DNA of 64,000 nt, from positions 164,566 through 228,565 of the forward strand of contig NZ_JAPCHY010000008.1 of the NCBI RefSeq assembly GCF_026107455.2, given 5' to 3'. The notes under the pieces are model-generated. The model saw nothing but the letters and a program-made list of their open reading frames with translations, ran no database searches and was not told where the DNA came from. The translations under genes were made by a program, and so were the position numbers. This document shows, one piece after another, positions 1 through 8,992 of the stretch (position 1 is the stretch's first letter; every line of letters begins with the position of its first letter). This stretch comes from Xanthomonas chitinilytica. Its GTDB lineage: Bacteria > Pseudomonadota > Gammaproteobacteria > Xanthomonadales > Xanthomonadaceae.

Positions 1-2
1 CC

Positions 3-1970
3 CTGGGCGCCATCGCCCTGGCCGGCCGCGAAGGCCTGGACAACCTGATCTTCGTGGTCAACTGCAACCTGCAGCGCCTGGACGGCCCGGTGCGCGGCAA
101 CGGCAAGATCATCCAGGAACTGGAAGGCGTGTTCCGCGGCGGCGGCTGGAACGTCATCAAGCTGCTGTGGGGCTCGTACTGGGATCCGCTCCTGGCCAAG
201 GACACCAACGGCGTCCTCAAGAAGCTGATGATGGAAACCGTCGACGGCGAGTACCAGAACTGCAAGGCCTTCGGCGGCGCCTACACCCGTGAGCATTTCT
301 TCGGCAAGTACGAGGAAACCCGCGCCATGGTCGCCAGCCTGTCCGACGACGACATCTGGCGCCTGAACCGCGGCGGCCACGACCCGCACAAGGTCTACGC
401 CGCCTACCACCAGGCGGTGAACACCAAGGGCATGCCCACCGTGATCCTGGCCAAGACGGTCAAGGGCTACGGCATGGGCTCGGCCGGCGAGTCGCTCAAC
501 CCGACCCACCAGACCAAGAAGCTCGACGACGACGCGGTGCGCCACTTCCGCGACCGCTTCAACATCCCGCTCAGCGACAAGCAGCTGGAAGAAGCCGAGC
601 AGATCCCGTTCTACCACCCCGGCGAGGACTCGCCGGAAGTGCAGTACCTCAAGGAACGCCGCGCCGCGCTGGGCGGCTACCTGCCGCAGCGCCGGCAGAA
701 GGCCAGCAAGTCGTTCGTCGCGCCCAAGCTGGAAACCTACGAGCGCCTGCTCAAGTCCAGCGGCGAGCGTGCCTACTCCACCACCATGGCGTTCGTGCAG
801 TCGCTCAACATCACCCTGCGCGACAAGGAGCTGGGCCCGCGCATCGTGCCGATCGTGGCCGACGAGGCCCGCACCTTCGGCATGGAAGGCCTGTTCCGGC
901 AGATCGGCATCTACGCCCCGTTCGGCCAGAAGTACAAGCCGGTCGACGCCGACCAGCTGATGTTCTACCGCGAGGACCAGTCCGGCCAGGTGCTGCAGCA
1001 GGGCATCAGCGAGCCGGGCGCGATCGCCTCGTGGATGGCCGCCGGCACCAGCTACTCGGTGTCCGACGTGCCGATGCTGCCGTTCTACATCTACTACTCG
1101 ATGTTCGGCTTCCAGCGCGTGGGCGACCTGGCCTGGCAGGCGGCGGACATGCGTACCCGCGGCTTCCTGCTCGGCGGCACCGCCGGCCGCACCACGCTCA
1201 ACGGCGAGGGCCTGCAGCACGAGGACGGCTTCAGCCACATCGTCGCCGGCGGCATCCCCAACGTGCGCAGCTACGACCCGACCTTCGGCTTCGAAGTGAC
1301 GGTGATCCTGCAGCACGGCACCAAGCGCATGATGGAAGACCAGGTGGACGAGTACTACTACGTCACCCTGATGAACGAGAACTACGCCCACCCGGAAATG
1401 CCCGAAGGCGCCGCCGACGGCATCGTCAAGGGCATGTACCTGCTGCAGGACGCCGGCAAGCCCAAGAAGGGCGAGCTGCGCGTGCAGCTGCTGGGCTCGG
1501 GCACCATCCTGCGCGAAGCGATTGCAGCCGCCGAGCTGCTGGACAAGGACTTCGGCGTCACCGCCGACATTTGGTCCTGCCCCAGCTTCAACGAACTGCG
1601 CCGCGACGGCTTCGACGTCGAGCGCTGGAACCGCCTGCACCCGGAGGCCGAACAGCGCAAGGCCTACGTCACCGAACTGCTGGAAGGCCGCCAGGGCCCG
1701 GCCATCGCCGCCACCGACTACGTGCGCGCCTACGCCGACCAGATCCGCGCCTTCGTGCCGATGACCTACTCGGTGCTGGGCACCGACGGTTTCGGCCGTT
1801 CGGATACCCGCGCCAACCTGCGGCGGTTCTTCGAGGTGGACCGGTACTACATCGCGCATGCCGCGATTGCGGCGCTGGCGAAGGACGGCAAGATGACGGC
1901 GAAGGATGTTGCACGGGCGATCAAGCAGTACAACATTGATCCGGAGAAGGCGAATCCTGTTGGGGTTTGA
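3..1970 (+). CDS. aceE: Pyruvate dehydrogenase E1 component, homodimeric type (5' end outside window)
   Basis: Thiamine-diphosphate enzyme that decarboxylates pyruvate and reductively acetylates the lipoyl groups of E2 in the pyruvate dehydrogenase complex. About 655 residues are visible. They align by memory with the C-terminal three quarters of E. coli AceE to its last residues: NCNLQRLDGPV near the start (end of the ThDP-binding motif), HDPHKVYAAY, IVADEARTFGMEGLFRQIG, TLNGEGLQHEDG, LGTDGFGRSDTR and a final NPVGV. The frame is open from base 3, so the start lies upstream of the window. A hairpin terminator follows the stop. Base composition is typical for the genome, unlike the island that begins about 70 bp downstream. 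Confidence 0.97.
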   Translation: MGAIALAGREGLDNLIFVVNCNLQRLDGPVRGNGKIIQELEGVFRGGGWNVIKLLWGSYWDPLLAKDTNGVLKKLMMETVDGEYQNCKAFGGAYTREHFFGKYEETRAMVASLSDDDIWRLNRGGHDPHKVYAAYHQAVNTKGMPTVILAKTVKGYGMGSAGESLNPTHQTKKLDDDAVRHFRDRFNIPLSDKQLEEAEQIPFYHPGEDSPEVQYLKERRAALGGYLPQRRQKASKSFVAPKLETYERLLKSSGERAYSTTMAFVQSLNITLRDKELGPRIVPIVADEARTFGMEGLFRQIGIYAPFGQKYKPVDADQLMFYREDQSGQVLQQGISEPGAIASWMAAGTSYSVSDVPMLPFYIYYSMFGFQRVGDLAWQAADMRTRGFLLGGTAGRTTLNGEGLQHEDGFSHIVAGGIPNVRSYDPTFGFEVTVILQHGTKRMMEDQVDEYYYVTLMNENYAHPEMPEGAADGIVKGMYLLQDAGKPKKGELRVQLLGSGTILREAIAAAELLDKDFGVTADIWSCPSFNELRRDGFDVERWNRLHPEAEQRKAYVTELLEGRQGPAIAATDYVRAYADQIRAFVPMTYSVLGTDGFGRSDTRANLRRFFEVDRYYIAHAAIAALAKDGKMTAKDVARAIKQYNIDPEKANPVGV

Positions 1971-2003
1971 TTAATCAACGATTCTTCGTTGCGAGTTGAG
2001 GAG

Positions 2004-2032
2004 AGGCGGCCTAACAGGTCGCCTTTCCTTTT
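2004..2032 (+). terminator. Rho-independent terminator of aceE
   Basis: An 8-bp stem (AGGCGGCC with GGTCGCCT, one G-U pair, loop TAACA) is followed by TTCCTTTT. It lies 34 bp after the aceE stop and just before the convergent end of the minus-strand island. Confidence 0.75.
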
Positions 2033-2042
2033 GGCAACAAGG

Positions 2043-2783
2043 TCATCCTTCCATTTTGCCCTTGGCCTGTTCGAGGCAGTGCGCCATGAACTGGTCGATC
2101 CTGTAGTCATCCCAAACCTCGAAAGCGATTCCGGCCCCCATCAAGTTCACTTTTTTCATGAAGCGACCAAAGAGCTTGCCTTCAGTGAGTCGTTCTTCTG
2201 TTTCCAAGAGTCGAATTATGCCTCTGCCTAGCACTGGGCGCGCTCCAATGCCCGGACGCTCCACAAGTCCTTGTCGGATATCGGCCAGCGCGAGAATCTT
2301 CTTCAAAGCACGTGCGGGATTGTCAGGCATGATTTGCTTGGCGATGTGGTGGCTCCACCAGAGACGGGAAATGGCATGGTCATCGCGGCAGCTGGTAAGA
2401 GTTGGGGCGAAGAAGTGCTTGGATACGTCCTTGGCCACGCTTTCGTCGTCCTTGTCGGTCTGGAGCCAGCGGTTCCTGGAATATTCCAGACACTCGATAT
2501 GACTGAGTCGAATCCAGATTCGGTTTTCCCGTGCGAGGGTGGGGGTCAAATTGCATAGGGCATGGCCAACAGTGATGGAATTCTGGATTTCAGTATCGGA
2601 TCCACCATCCGCGGTCAAACTTTTCAATCCATCCAGATCGGCATCGAATGAAAGCGGAATACGCCAATCCCCCATTGCCTCCAGGTCAAGGAAGTTGCCT
2701 TCTTTATAGCGGGAAATATTCTCGGAAATGTTGTTCTTCAGGTCATCAGCCACTTGTTGGCCTACATAAAGGAGCTTGCTCAT
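2043..2783 (-). CDS. Unknown protein, last gene of the ATPase cassette (DUF6339-like)
   Basis: 246 residues. The start ATG overlaps the stop of the preceding gene (ATGA), so the two are translationally coupled. No catalytic motif of a known enzyme class is evident. Segments such as RLSHIECLEYSRNRWL, HFFAPTLTSCRDDHAISRLWW and AKQIMPDNPARAL resemble what I remember of DUF6339 proteins, which are of unknown function and found beside restriction-modification genes; this assignment is from memory and unverified. The protein has no signal peptide or membrane segment and is probably cytoplasmic. It is part of the low-GC island, and its role is inferred only from the linked ATPase. Confidence 0.8.
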   Translation of the reverse strand: MSKLLYVGQQVADDLKNNISENISRYKEGNFLDLEAMGDWRIPLSFDADLDGLKSLTADGGSDTEIQNSITVGHALCNLTPTLARENRIWIRLSHIECLEYSRNRWLQTDKDDESVAKDVSKHFFAPTLTSCRDDHAISRLWWSHHIAKQIMPDNPARALKKILALADIRQGLVERPGIGARPVLGRGIIRLLETEERLTEGKLFGRFMKKVNLMGAGIAFEVWDDYRIDQFMAHCLEQAKGKMEG

Positions 2784-3607
2784 ACAGACTCCCCCGCGAA
2801 CAATTTCTGCAGTGATCCAAGTGGAGAGTCGAGCAGCTTCTGAGCCGCATCAGCAATATCGCCATTCTTGAGATCGATGCCTTCCGCATTGCAACGGGCA
2901 TTCATGACGCTGTACCAGCGCTTTTCGGAATAAGCATCTTCCCCGCGCATTGCTTCCAGTACCGCCATGACTACTGGTAGGAAAAGTGACGAAAGAAGCG
3001 TGTCTTTCATTCTCTGTCCACGCAGCAGACTCAAGAATCCATGCAAGCTTGGAGCAACCAAGATCTCGATGGCTTCGCTCTCGAGATCAATTTTGAAAAC
3101 ACCCTCAGCCACGTCCTCATGCAGCTTGAGATGGAATACTGACTCCAAAGGCGCAAGCTTCTCTAGGCCAGCCTCGAATCTGAGTTCCTCGGTGAGGGCA
3201 ATCAGGTCACCCGGTTTGACAATTCTTGCATGGGGCGGAAATTCGGGATCAATCCACTTCGAGTCCAGAGTGAGCTCATTCTTTGCAACAACAACACCTC
3301 GGACAAAAACCGGGCCACGTACCTTCCCATCGGAAAGGTCGATGTGGATGTCACCAAGCGGATGATGATGAAAATTATCCCAGTATGTGTCCAGGCAAGT
3401 AACCATTAAGCCAGAAACTGCATGTTCAGAATTCAGTGACTCATGAATTGAAGGATCATCCAACGTCATGGTGCCGCTCAGAACGGCATGGCCTGACTCC
3501 GGATTTTCTTGGACAGCCAAGACAAGTTGGAACGTCCTGTCGCCGTAATCACCGGTACCTGGAGAGAGGATCGGGTGCGGAAAGCTGGTGGAAGGCTTAA
3601 TTCGCAT
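2780..3607 (-). CDS. Unknown protein, middle gene of the ATPase cassette
   Basis: 275 residues from the ATG at 3607, which has GGAGG six bases upstream. A GTG two codons earlier at 3613 is possible. The reading frame overlaps the end of the ATPase gene by about 10 bp and the next gene by 4 bp, so the three genes form a tight operon. I do not recognise the family. The N-terminal half looks beta-rich (repeated short strand segments such as TFQLVLAVQ and GPVFVRGVVVAK); the C-terminal third looks helical. No signal peptide and no obvious nuclease motif. It could be an adaptor or target-recognition partner of the ATPase, but that is a guess from operon structure. Confidence 0.8.
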   Translation of the reverse strand: MRIKPSTSFPHPILSPGTGDYGDRTFQLVLAVQENPESGHAVLSGTMTLDDPSIHESLNSEHAVSGLMVTCLDTYWDNFHHHPLGDIHIDLSDGKVRGPVFVRGVVVAKNELTLDSKWIDPEFPPHARIVKPGDLIALTEELRFEAGLEKLAPLESVFHLKLHEDVAEGVFKIDLESEAIEILVAPSLHGFLSLLRGQRMKDTLLSSLFLPVVMAVLEAMRGEDAYSEKRWYSVMNARCNAEGIDLKNGDIADAAQKLLDSPLGSLQKLFAGESV

Positions 3608-5483
3608 TCTCACCCTCCGAGATGGAACTGAGGACGATGCTTATAGGTCCGATATACGGAGTGTCGAATTCAATATCCAGATTGATTCGTTTGCCTTGTT
3701 TCAATTCGATCCTGGGTGTCTTCGAACAAAGCTCTCCATTGATGGATCGGATCGTCAGTGCTTCATCATTAGAAACGCCAACTGCGGAAATCTCCATGAA
3801 TGCTGGCGCCGATGCCTCTGGAGTGAATGCGATTTTTCGCTCTATGCCACTTGGGGACACTGAGTGGCGCAGACCGGTAAAGGCAATGCTTTTTCCTCCT
3901 CGTCCACCGACTGCCCCACGCCCACCCCCCGGTTGTCCACCGGAAGTTCTTCCGCCCTTTGTTTTGCTCTTCTTCGATCCACCTGAGGACCCGGATTCAC
4001 CATGGTTGCCACTGCCGACCAATGGTTTCGGGGGAAGTGGATTCGGAGTGAGTCTGGGTCGCTCTGGGTCATCGTTCTTGTTGGCCGGGTCCGGGATGGA
4101 CTGTCCGAGACTAGGCTTCGAGAAGAAACGATTCATCTCATCAAGTAGGACATCCGCTTCGGCTGGCTTGGTGGTTGCCGACCTGATCGTGTTTCTGATC
4201 CAATCCCCGACTTTCTTCATCGCCGTTTTGAGTTTCTTGCGTTGTACAAGATCGTCAAGACGCTCCGCCGAGATTTCGTCATGCCTTGGGCTTTCCATGT
4301 CTCGGACGCGACCGCTCGTATCCCGATCATCTGGCTCCAGAACGGCTACAAAATCTCTGGACATTGGAAAGCGGGCCATCGGATGATTAAAGTGGCGCAG
4401 GTTGTCGGCGATATACATGCCATTGCGCAGGATGCCCGCGCGTCTCGGAAACCCATCCTTCTGAAGAATTGTCAAGCGAAATGCACCGACATCGTTGAAT
4501 TGCTCTATCAGCTTTTCCGAGTCGGGGGACCTCATTGCCGCAAGCATGGCAGCGCTGAAATCCAAGTCCTCGGCTGTGCCTGTGCTTTCGGCTGCTTCAC
4601 GGACCTCCTGTCGAGCGAAAAGCTCTTCGAGCGAGGCCGCTTCGATTTCGATGATGTCCTTGTCTGACCATTGGACTGTGAACCGGATAGTCCCGCTATT
4701 GACTGCAGAAAAGAAGTTGCGAATTAGGGATTCTGTCATCAGCCAGTGCCAGTTTTGCTCCTCAGCGAAGCCGATACTAGCAACCGTTGTGCCAACCTCC
4801 GTGCGACGAAGCCATTCTGGCAGGAGTGCCACATCATCTACGGGCATGTAGCCAGTTTTGCCCCAATAGCCAGTCGAGCGCATGGGCTCAGCTGTTTGGT
4901 CGTGTGAAACAAGGATGCTTTTGCCTTGGGCCAAGTGAGTGGTCTTCTGCCCGTCACAATAGATGGTGGAGTAGAACACCGTGCGGAGATTGGATATGGC
5001 GAATGCTGCATTCTTGCCGATGCCAAATGAGCCGCTCGCATCTGCATCTGCCTTCTGGCTGACGCCGGAAGACTTGACCAGTGCATGAAATGGCTTGCCT
5101 TTGGTCGCGGGGCCGATCAGGCCGGTTGTCCCGTAGTCTTCAATGGACAAGACTGGGATTCTCGATTGATCGGCAACCTTAATCGCACGCTCGAGAAACT
5201 CCTTTTCCTTCTTCTGCTCCTTCCATTGAGACAGGCAAGTTCCGAGGGTGCTTTTCAATTCAGCAAGCCCCGGAATATCCGATGCTTGCACGGACAGGAG
5301 CCTGAAAACCAGATGCACCGGTTCAGAAGAGCCATCCGGCAACCGCGCGGCCGCATCCAGACTGTTCTGCGAACACTCGCGTGCGATGCCTGGATAGGGC
5401 GACCCCTTGAATGTCTCGATTCCTGCGTGGCCAAGCCCCTCTTCTTCCCGGCCCGGATTGGGCAAAAACTCCCATTTCGCCAT
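3597..5483 (-). CDS. GHKL (Hsp90/MutL-like fold) ATPase, first gene of the cassette
   Basis: 628 residues. An N-terminal ATP-binding fold of the gyrase/Hsp90/histidine-kinase/MutL superfamily is supported by three motifs: the N-box ARECSQNSLDA (Glu36 and Asn40), SIEDYGTTGL (Asp116, Gly118) and GSFGIGKNAAF (Gly154-Gly156). The middle region is unassigned. Residues about 485-545 form a Gly/Ser/Lys-rich flexible linker (GGSKKSKTKGGRTSGGQPGG), followed by a C-terminal beta-rich domain. The start has a strong ribosome site, AAGGGGGGAG. The gene heads a three-gene operon directly behind a type II R-M unit. GHKL ATPases of MutL/MORC type are known in R-M-associated prokaryotic operons; the exact subfamily here cannot be fixed from the sequence alone. 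Confidence 0.88.
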   Translation of the reverse strand: MAKWEFLPNPGREEEGLGHAGIETFKGSPYPGIARECSQNSLDAAARLPDGSSEPVHLVFRLLSVQASDIPGLAELKSTLGTCLSQWKEQKKEKEFLERAIKVADQSRIPVLSIEDYGTTGLIGPATKGKPFHALVKSSGVSQKADADASGSFGIGKNAAFAISNLRTVFYSTIYCDGQKTTHLAQGKSILVSHDQTAEPMRSTGYWGKTGYMPVDDVALLPEWLRRTEVGTTVASIGFAEEQNWHWLMTESLIRNFFSAVNSGTIRFTVQWSDKDIIEIEAASLEELFARQEVREAAESTGTAEDLDFSAAMLAAMRSPDSEKLIEQFNDVGAFRLTILQKDGFPRRAGILRNGMYIADNLRHFNHPMARFPMSRDFVAVLEPDDRDTSGRVRDMESPRHDEISAERLDDLVQRKKLKTAMKKVGDWIRNTIRSATTKPAEADVLLDEMNRFFSKPSLGQSIPDPANKNDDPERPRLTPNPLPPKPLVGSGNHGESGSSGGSKKSKTKGGRTSGGQPGGGRGAVGGRGGKSIAFTGLRHSVSPSGIERKIAFTPEASAPAFMEISAVGVSNDEALTIRSINGELCSKTPRIELKQGKRINLDIEFDTPYIGPISIVLSSISEGENAN

Positions 5484-5590
5484 GTGCTCCCCCCTTCATG
5501 CGTTATTTCCCCGGCAACTTTCGGGTATGGCATGTGCTTGCAATACACTGGTACGGCAAGACATTGACTTGTTGCATTGATTCGCGATCT

Positions 5591-5622
5591 TTAAGTCTAC
5601 TCGGCTTGAGAGTATGACTTAA
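5591..5622 (-). repeat. Inverted repeat between the R-M genes and the ATPase cassette
   Basis: TTAAGTC and GACTTAA form the outer arms and ACTC/GAGT the inner arms, around loop GGCTTGA, with a small bulge. It begins at the stop codon of the endonuclease gene. No U-run follows on the minus strand, so it is a weak terminator candidate, an RNA processing site or an operator. Confidence 0.45.
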
Positions 5623-7010
5623 GGTGAATTGCTGCAGGCATCCACAATCCGACTTGATGTGTAGAGTGCTGGTAAGTCCTTGCTGGCAACGCGAAATTGG
5701 CTTCGCTTCTTTGGTTTTGGGGTGGGGGTTGAGACTCCTTCCAGCTTGATCCCCGGATCGTAATAGATTTTCCCTTCATGTGCCGCCTTCAGGAAAAGTC
5801 CGAATTCCGCACCTTCACCAAGCAGGATTCTATTCCCGTAGCGATATTGCCGTTCTGGCGCCATCCGCTGCTCTGCCGGAACGAAAGCGGCATGGGCATG
5901 CTTGGCTTTCCAATGATCCATCAGCTTCACGAAGGGCCAAGCTGCGGCCACGTTGTCCTTTCGGTCCAGAAGCTGAATGGCTCCGGCAGATGAATATTTG
6001 CCGTTCTCGGCGTTGAAACCGTCCAGAACAAGGCGCAGGCCAGTACGATCGTGGGCTGGATTGCTGGCGCGGTAGATGCCACCGAAATTCAGGCGATCGT
6101 CGCGGCCTCTGGTGTCCGCGTAGCCATAGCGGCGGATGAATTCGATGACGCCTTCGTTCATGTAAATGCCGCTGGTTGGTTCAGGAGTGAACAGAGTCAC
6201 CACGCTGGCTCCGGGCTTGTCGGCGTTTGGCACTTGCCGCGCCTTGACTTCCCAGCCTCGGAAATCCGGGAGCGAGTAGCCATTCGAGCGAATGCCAAGC
6301 AGCGATTCCAACGTGTTGCCATTGCAATTGGAGGCATTGCAGGGGATCAGGTTTCCGAGCGGGTCAAGACGTGTGGAGGGAACCCAGCCACGTCGATGGA
6401 TGCGGCACAACTCACGCATGAGTTCCAGGAATCCGTTGCCCTCGTCTTGTCCCGGCATTGGCAAAATGTTGAGAACGCCATAGGCATCATGCGGTTCGCT
6501 GGCACGGATCTCCCGTGCGGCAGGTGATTCCGGTGGCAAGGTGATGCCAAAAATCCTTGTGCCATTCCCGATACCCAAGACAAGGATGCGGTCAGGTTCT
6601 TCACCGCGACTATCCTTGACCCAAAGTGAGGACGGTGCGTCCTTGCAGCCTTGAAGGAAGCCGGAGAAGCGCACTTCGGGGTACTGTGGATAGAAGATCA
6701 ATTTCGCATGTGGAGCGCGAATGGGTTGGCCATTGCGTCCAAGCCAATGGAAGTCCAGGGCGGAGCGGAAAACGGCTTCCTGGACACCGCTCTTCTGCGA
6801 AGTCGAAACATGCAGGGTCACCTCGCCAGAGGGAATCTTGCCAAGCTGCGAAAGGTCGGAAGCCAGGTAGACTTGATTCTTGCTGTTCGCGTTCCTCGGC
6901 AGAATCTTGTAGAGAACCCCGGTTGCACCATTGTCGCGCAGCATGGCGAACACGGTCGGAAGATCGATTTCCGACAACCACGAGTCAGTATCATCGGCCT
7001 TGGGCATCAT
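5619..7010 (-). CDS. MvaI/BcnI-family type II restriction endonuclease
   Basis: 463 residues. The segment GNTLESLLGIRSNGY followed by LPDFRGWEVKAR carries the E...PDF.GWE.K pattern of the MvaI/BcnI nuclease family, a PD-(D/E)XK fold with Asp in PDF and Glu-Val-Lys as catalytic residues. Characterised members are monomers that cut CCWGG (MvaI) or CCSGG (BcnI) and are structurally related to MutH. This protein is longer than MvaI or BcnI and has about 230 extra N-terminal residues of unknown role. It starts one base after the vsr stop in the same operon as a cytosine methyltransferase. The recognition site is not readable from sequence; CCNGG-type is inferred from family and from Vsr. Confidence 0.85.
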   Translation of the reverse strand: MMPKADDTDSWLSEIDLPTVFAMLRDNGATGVLYKILPRNANSKNQVYLASDLSQLGKIPSGEVTLHVSTSQKSGVQEAVFRSALDFHWLGRNGQPIRAPHAKLIFYPQYPEVRFSGFLQGCKDAPSSLWVKDSRGEEPDRILVLGIGNGTRIFGITLPPESPAAREIRASEPHDAYGVLNILPMPGQDEGNGFLELMRELCRIHRRGWVPSTRLDPLGNLIPCNASNCNGNTLESLLGIRSNGYSLPDFRGWEVKARQVPNADKPGASVVTLFTPEPTSGIYMNEGVIEFIRRYGYADTRGRDDRLNFGGIYRASNPAHDRTGLRLVLDGFNAENGKYSSAGAIQLLDRKDNVAAAWPFVKLMDHWKAKHAHAAFVPAEQRMAPERQYRYGNRILLGEGAEFGLFLKAAHEGKIYYDPGIKLEGVSTPTPKPKKRSQFRVASKDLPALYTSSRIVDACSNSP

Positions 7011-7011
7011 T

Positions 7012-7428
7012 TCATTCCCCCGTCTTGCTTTCCACGATTGCAGTGGTGAGTTTGTCCAGTTCCCGTTCGTTCAACTGGCAGGACCAGATGACCAGCACCC
7101 GCCAGCCAAGCTCTCGAAGCTGCTGCTTCACCCGAGCATCTCTGCGAACGTTGTCGGCGAATTTTTCCTGCCAGAATGCCGCATTGTTGGCTGGGGTTGT
7201 GGAGAAGCGGCAGCCTTCGTGCCGGTGCCAGAAGCAACCATGCACGAACACCACGGTTCGATGCTTCGGAAGAACCAGATCAGGTTTTCCCGGCAGCTTG
7301 GCATGTAACCGGAAGCGCAGTCCCGCGCGATGCAGGAAGCTGCGCACGATCAGTTCCGGCTTGGTGTTCTTGCCACGGATGCCGGACATCATCCTGCTTC
7401 GCGTGGCGCGATCCACAACGTCGATCAT
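7012..7428 (-). CDS. vsr: Very short patch repair endonuclease Vsr
   Basis: 138 residues, the usual Vsr length. Nicks 5' of T in T:G mismatches that arise when 5-methylcytosine is deaminated at Dcm-type sites. Visible hallmarks: RSRMMSGIRGKNTKPEL at the N-terminus, KPDLVLP with the catalytic Asp, VFVHGCFWHRHEGCRF (zinc-binding and active-site histidines), NVRRDARVKQQLRELGWRVLVIW. It overlaps the preceding small gene by 4 bp (ATGA) and is followed after one base by the endonuclease. Its presence argues that the adjacent methyltransferase makes 5-methylcytosine. Confidence 0.95.
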   Translation of the reverse strand: MIDVVDRATRSRMMSGIRGKNTKPELIVRSFLHRAGLRFRLHAKLPGKPDLVLPKHRTVVFVHGCFWHRHEGCRFSTTPANNAAFWQEKFADNVRRDARVKQQLRELGWRVLVIWSCQLNERELDKLTTAIVESKTGE

Positions 7429-7709
7429 CGGGCGTTGAGTGCTTCGTGAAATCCGGCTGTCTTCATGAAGATCGAGTAACAGGAGTCGACTACCTTGTTT
7501 CCGTGCTCGGCAAACATTTCCACCAGTACTCCGTCAGCTTCTGCGGCTTCCGCTTCCGTGAAGAGCGGTGTTCCATCGGGAAGGTGGATGATCTGAGTTG
7601 CCGAATCTTCCGGGTGAAACAGAAGGTCCTGCTTTGCCATTGCCACAAACCATTTCTGCATTCCGTTCGGATGAGTACGATCGTATGCGGGAATCCGTGA
7701 CGTGTTCAT
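7425..7709 (-). CDS. Small unknown protein between dcm and vsr
   Basis: 94 residues, acidic, with no recognisable motif, signal peptide or HTH. It overlaps the methyltransferase stop (ATGA at 7706-7709) and the vsr start (ATGA at 7425-7428), so it is translated as part of the R-M operon. The C-terminal part ([34 protein letters not shown]) looks helical. Being locked by overlaps on both sides suggests a conserved role with one of its neighbours. I do not recognise it. Confidence 0.8.
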   Translation of the reverse strand: MNTSRIPAYDRTHPNGMQKWFVAMAKQDLLFHPEDSATQIIHLPDGTPLFTEAEAAEADGVLVEMFAEHGNKVVDSCYSIFMKTAGFHEALNAR

Positions 7710-8968
7710 CCATTTCCTCCTTCGGGTGTGACTGACGAGGGGCGTTGCATTCCATGCTCGGGGTCGAGCAATTCCAGGATACGCGGTTTCATTATGCGTG
7801 CAACTTCGCGCATCACCGGCATGACCACGCTGTTGCCGAACTGTTTGTAGGCTTGGGTGTCACTCACCGGAATGATGAAATCATCCGGGAAGCCCATCAA
7901 GCGAGCGCATTCACGCGGAGTGAGGCGGCGCGGGCGCTTGCGCGGTCCCTGCGAGAGCAGGATTTCCGAACCATCCTTGTAGTAGCGGGCGGACAGAGTG
8001 CGGGTAGTGCTGTCGCCATCCACCAATCCATAACCGAAACCGTTGCCGGCGGCGCGGTGCTTCGCTGCATAGGCTTGAAGATAGGCCCAGAGCTTCGGTG
8101 TGAGCGTATAGCGATCATCCACCTTGGCCTTGGGGCCGGTGGTGTAGTGCGACTCGGGGGACTCGCTGCCGTCTTGTGGATGCAGAATGCTGGAAAGCTT
8201 GGGCTTTTGCTCCGGCAGGTGCATTTCGGCGAAGCTGAAGTCGATTTTCTCGCGAAATCCCACGATCAGGATACGTTCGCGGTGCTGTGGCACGAAATGT
8301 GCACCATCCACCACATTGCAAGTGATGTGGTAACCGAGTTCTTCTTCCAGCACCTTCTTGATAACGCGGAAAGTGTTGCCCTTGTCGTGACTGACGAGGT
8401 TCTTGACGTTTTCCAGCAGGAACGCGGCGGGGCGCTTGGCGGCGATGATGCGGGCCACGTCGAAGAACAAGGTGCCTTGGGTTTCGTCGGCGAAGCCGTG
8501 GGCGCGACCCAAGGCGTTCTTCTTGGAAACACCGGCTATGCTGAACGGCTGACAGGGAAAGCCGGCCAGTAGCACGTCATGGTCGGGAATGTCGTTCTCG
8601 TCTACCTTGGTGATGTCGCCTTCCAAGGTGTGGGCAGATTCCGGAAAGTTGGCTAGATAGGTTTTCTGTGCATAGGGATTCCATTCGCTGGTGAACATGC
8701 ATTGACCACCGTGAGCTTCGAAGGCCATGCGAATGCCGCCTATGCCGGCAAACAAGTCGATGAAGCGGAAATCCGAATTTCGGTCATCAAGATGAGTAGA
8801 CAGCGGGAGCAGACGCTGACGGATGGCGTCTGCAGCATAAGGTGGTGGGTCGGTTTCACCGACCTCCCAGCGCCTGAGAGTGCGAGTGGTGATGCCCAAG
8901 GCTTCGGCGAGTTCACGCTGGTTGTAGCGCCCTCTGAGGTTGGTCAAGAGGGTGTGGATATCTTCCAT
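7706..8968 (-). CDS. dcm: C5-cytosine DNA methyltransferase with N-terminal HTH domain
   Basis: 420 residues. Methylates C5 of cytosine using S-adenosylmethionine. Residues about 10-60 form an HTH ([19 protein letters not shown]), as in the autoregulatory M.EcoRII/M.SsoII group. The catalytic part follows: [18 protein letters not shown] (motif I), [13 protein letters not shown] (motif IV, catalytic Cys), FLLENVKNL (motif VI), QHRERI (motif VIII) and a C-terminal [17 protein letters not shown] (motif X). It is the first gene of the minus-strand operon. A 23-bp perfect palindrome lies 24 bp upstream of its ATG. It protects host DNA against the linked endonuclease and probably represses its own operon through the HTH. 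Confidence 0.95.
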   Translation of the reverse strand: MEDIHTLLTNLRGRYNQRELAEALGITTRTLRRWEVGETDPPPYAADAIRQRLLPLSTHLDDRNSDFRFIDLFAGIGGIRMAFEAHGGQCMFTSEWNPYAQKTYLANFPESAHTLEGDITKVDENDIPDHDVLLAGFPCQPFSIAGVSKKNALGRAHGFADETQGTLFFDVARIIAAKRPAAFLLENVKNLVSHDKGNTFRVIKKVLEEELGYHITCNVVDGAHFVPQHRERILIVGFREKIDFSFAEMHLPEQKPKLSSILHPQDGSESPESHYTTGPKAKVDDRYTLTPKLWAYLQAYAAKHRAAGNGFGYGLVDGDSTTRTLSARYYKDGSEILLSQGPRKRPRRLTPRECARLMGFPDDFIIPVSDTQAYKQFGNSVVMPVMREVARIMKPRILELLDPEHGMQRPSSVTPEGGNG

Positions 8969-8992
8969 GCGAGAGGTCTATCGGCGGGACGG

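Noticed and set aside
1967..1978. TTGATTAATCAA palindrome at the aceE stop
   Set aside because: Short AT-rich dyad overlapping the stop; no neighbouring promoter or repeat copy supports a function.
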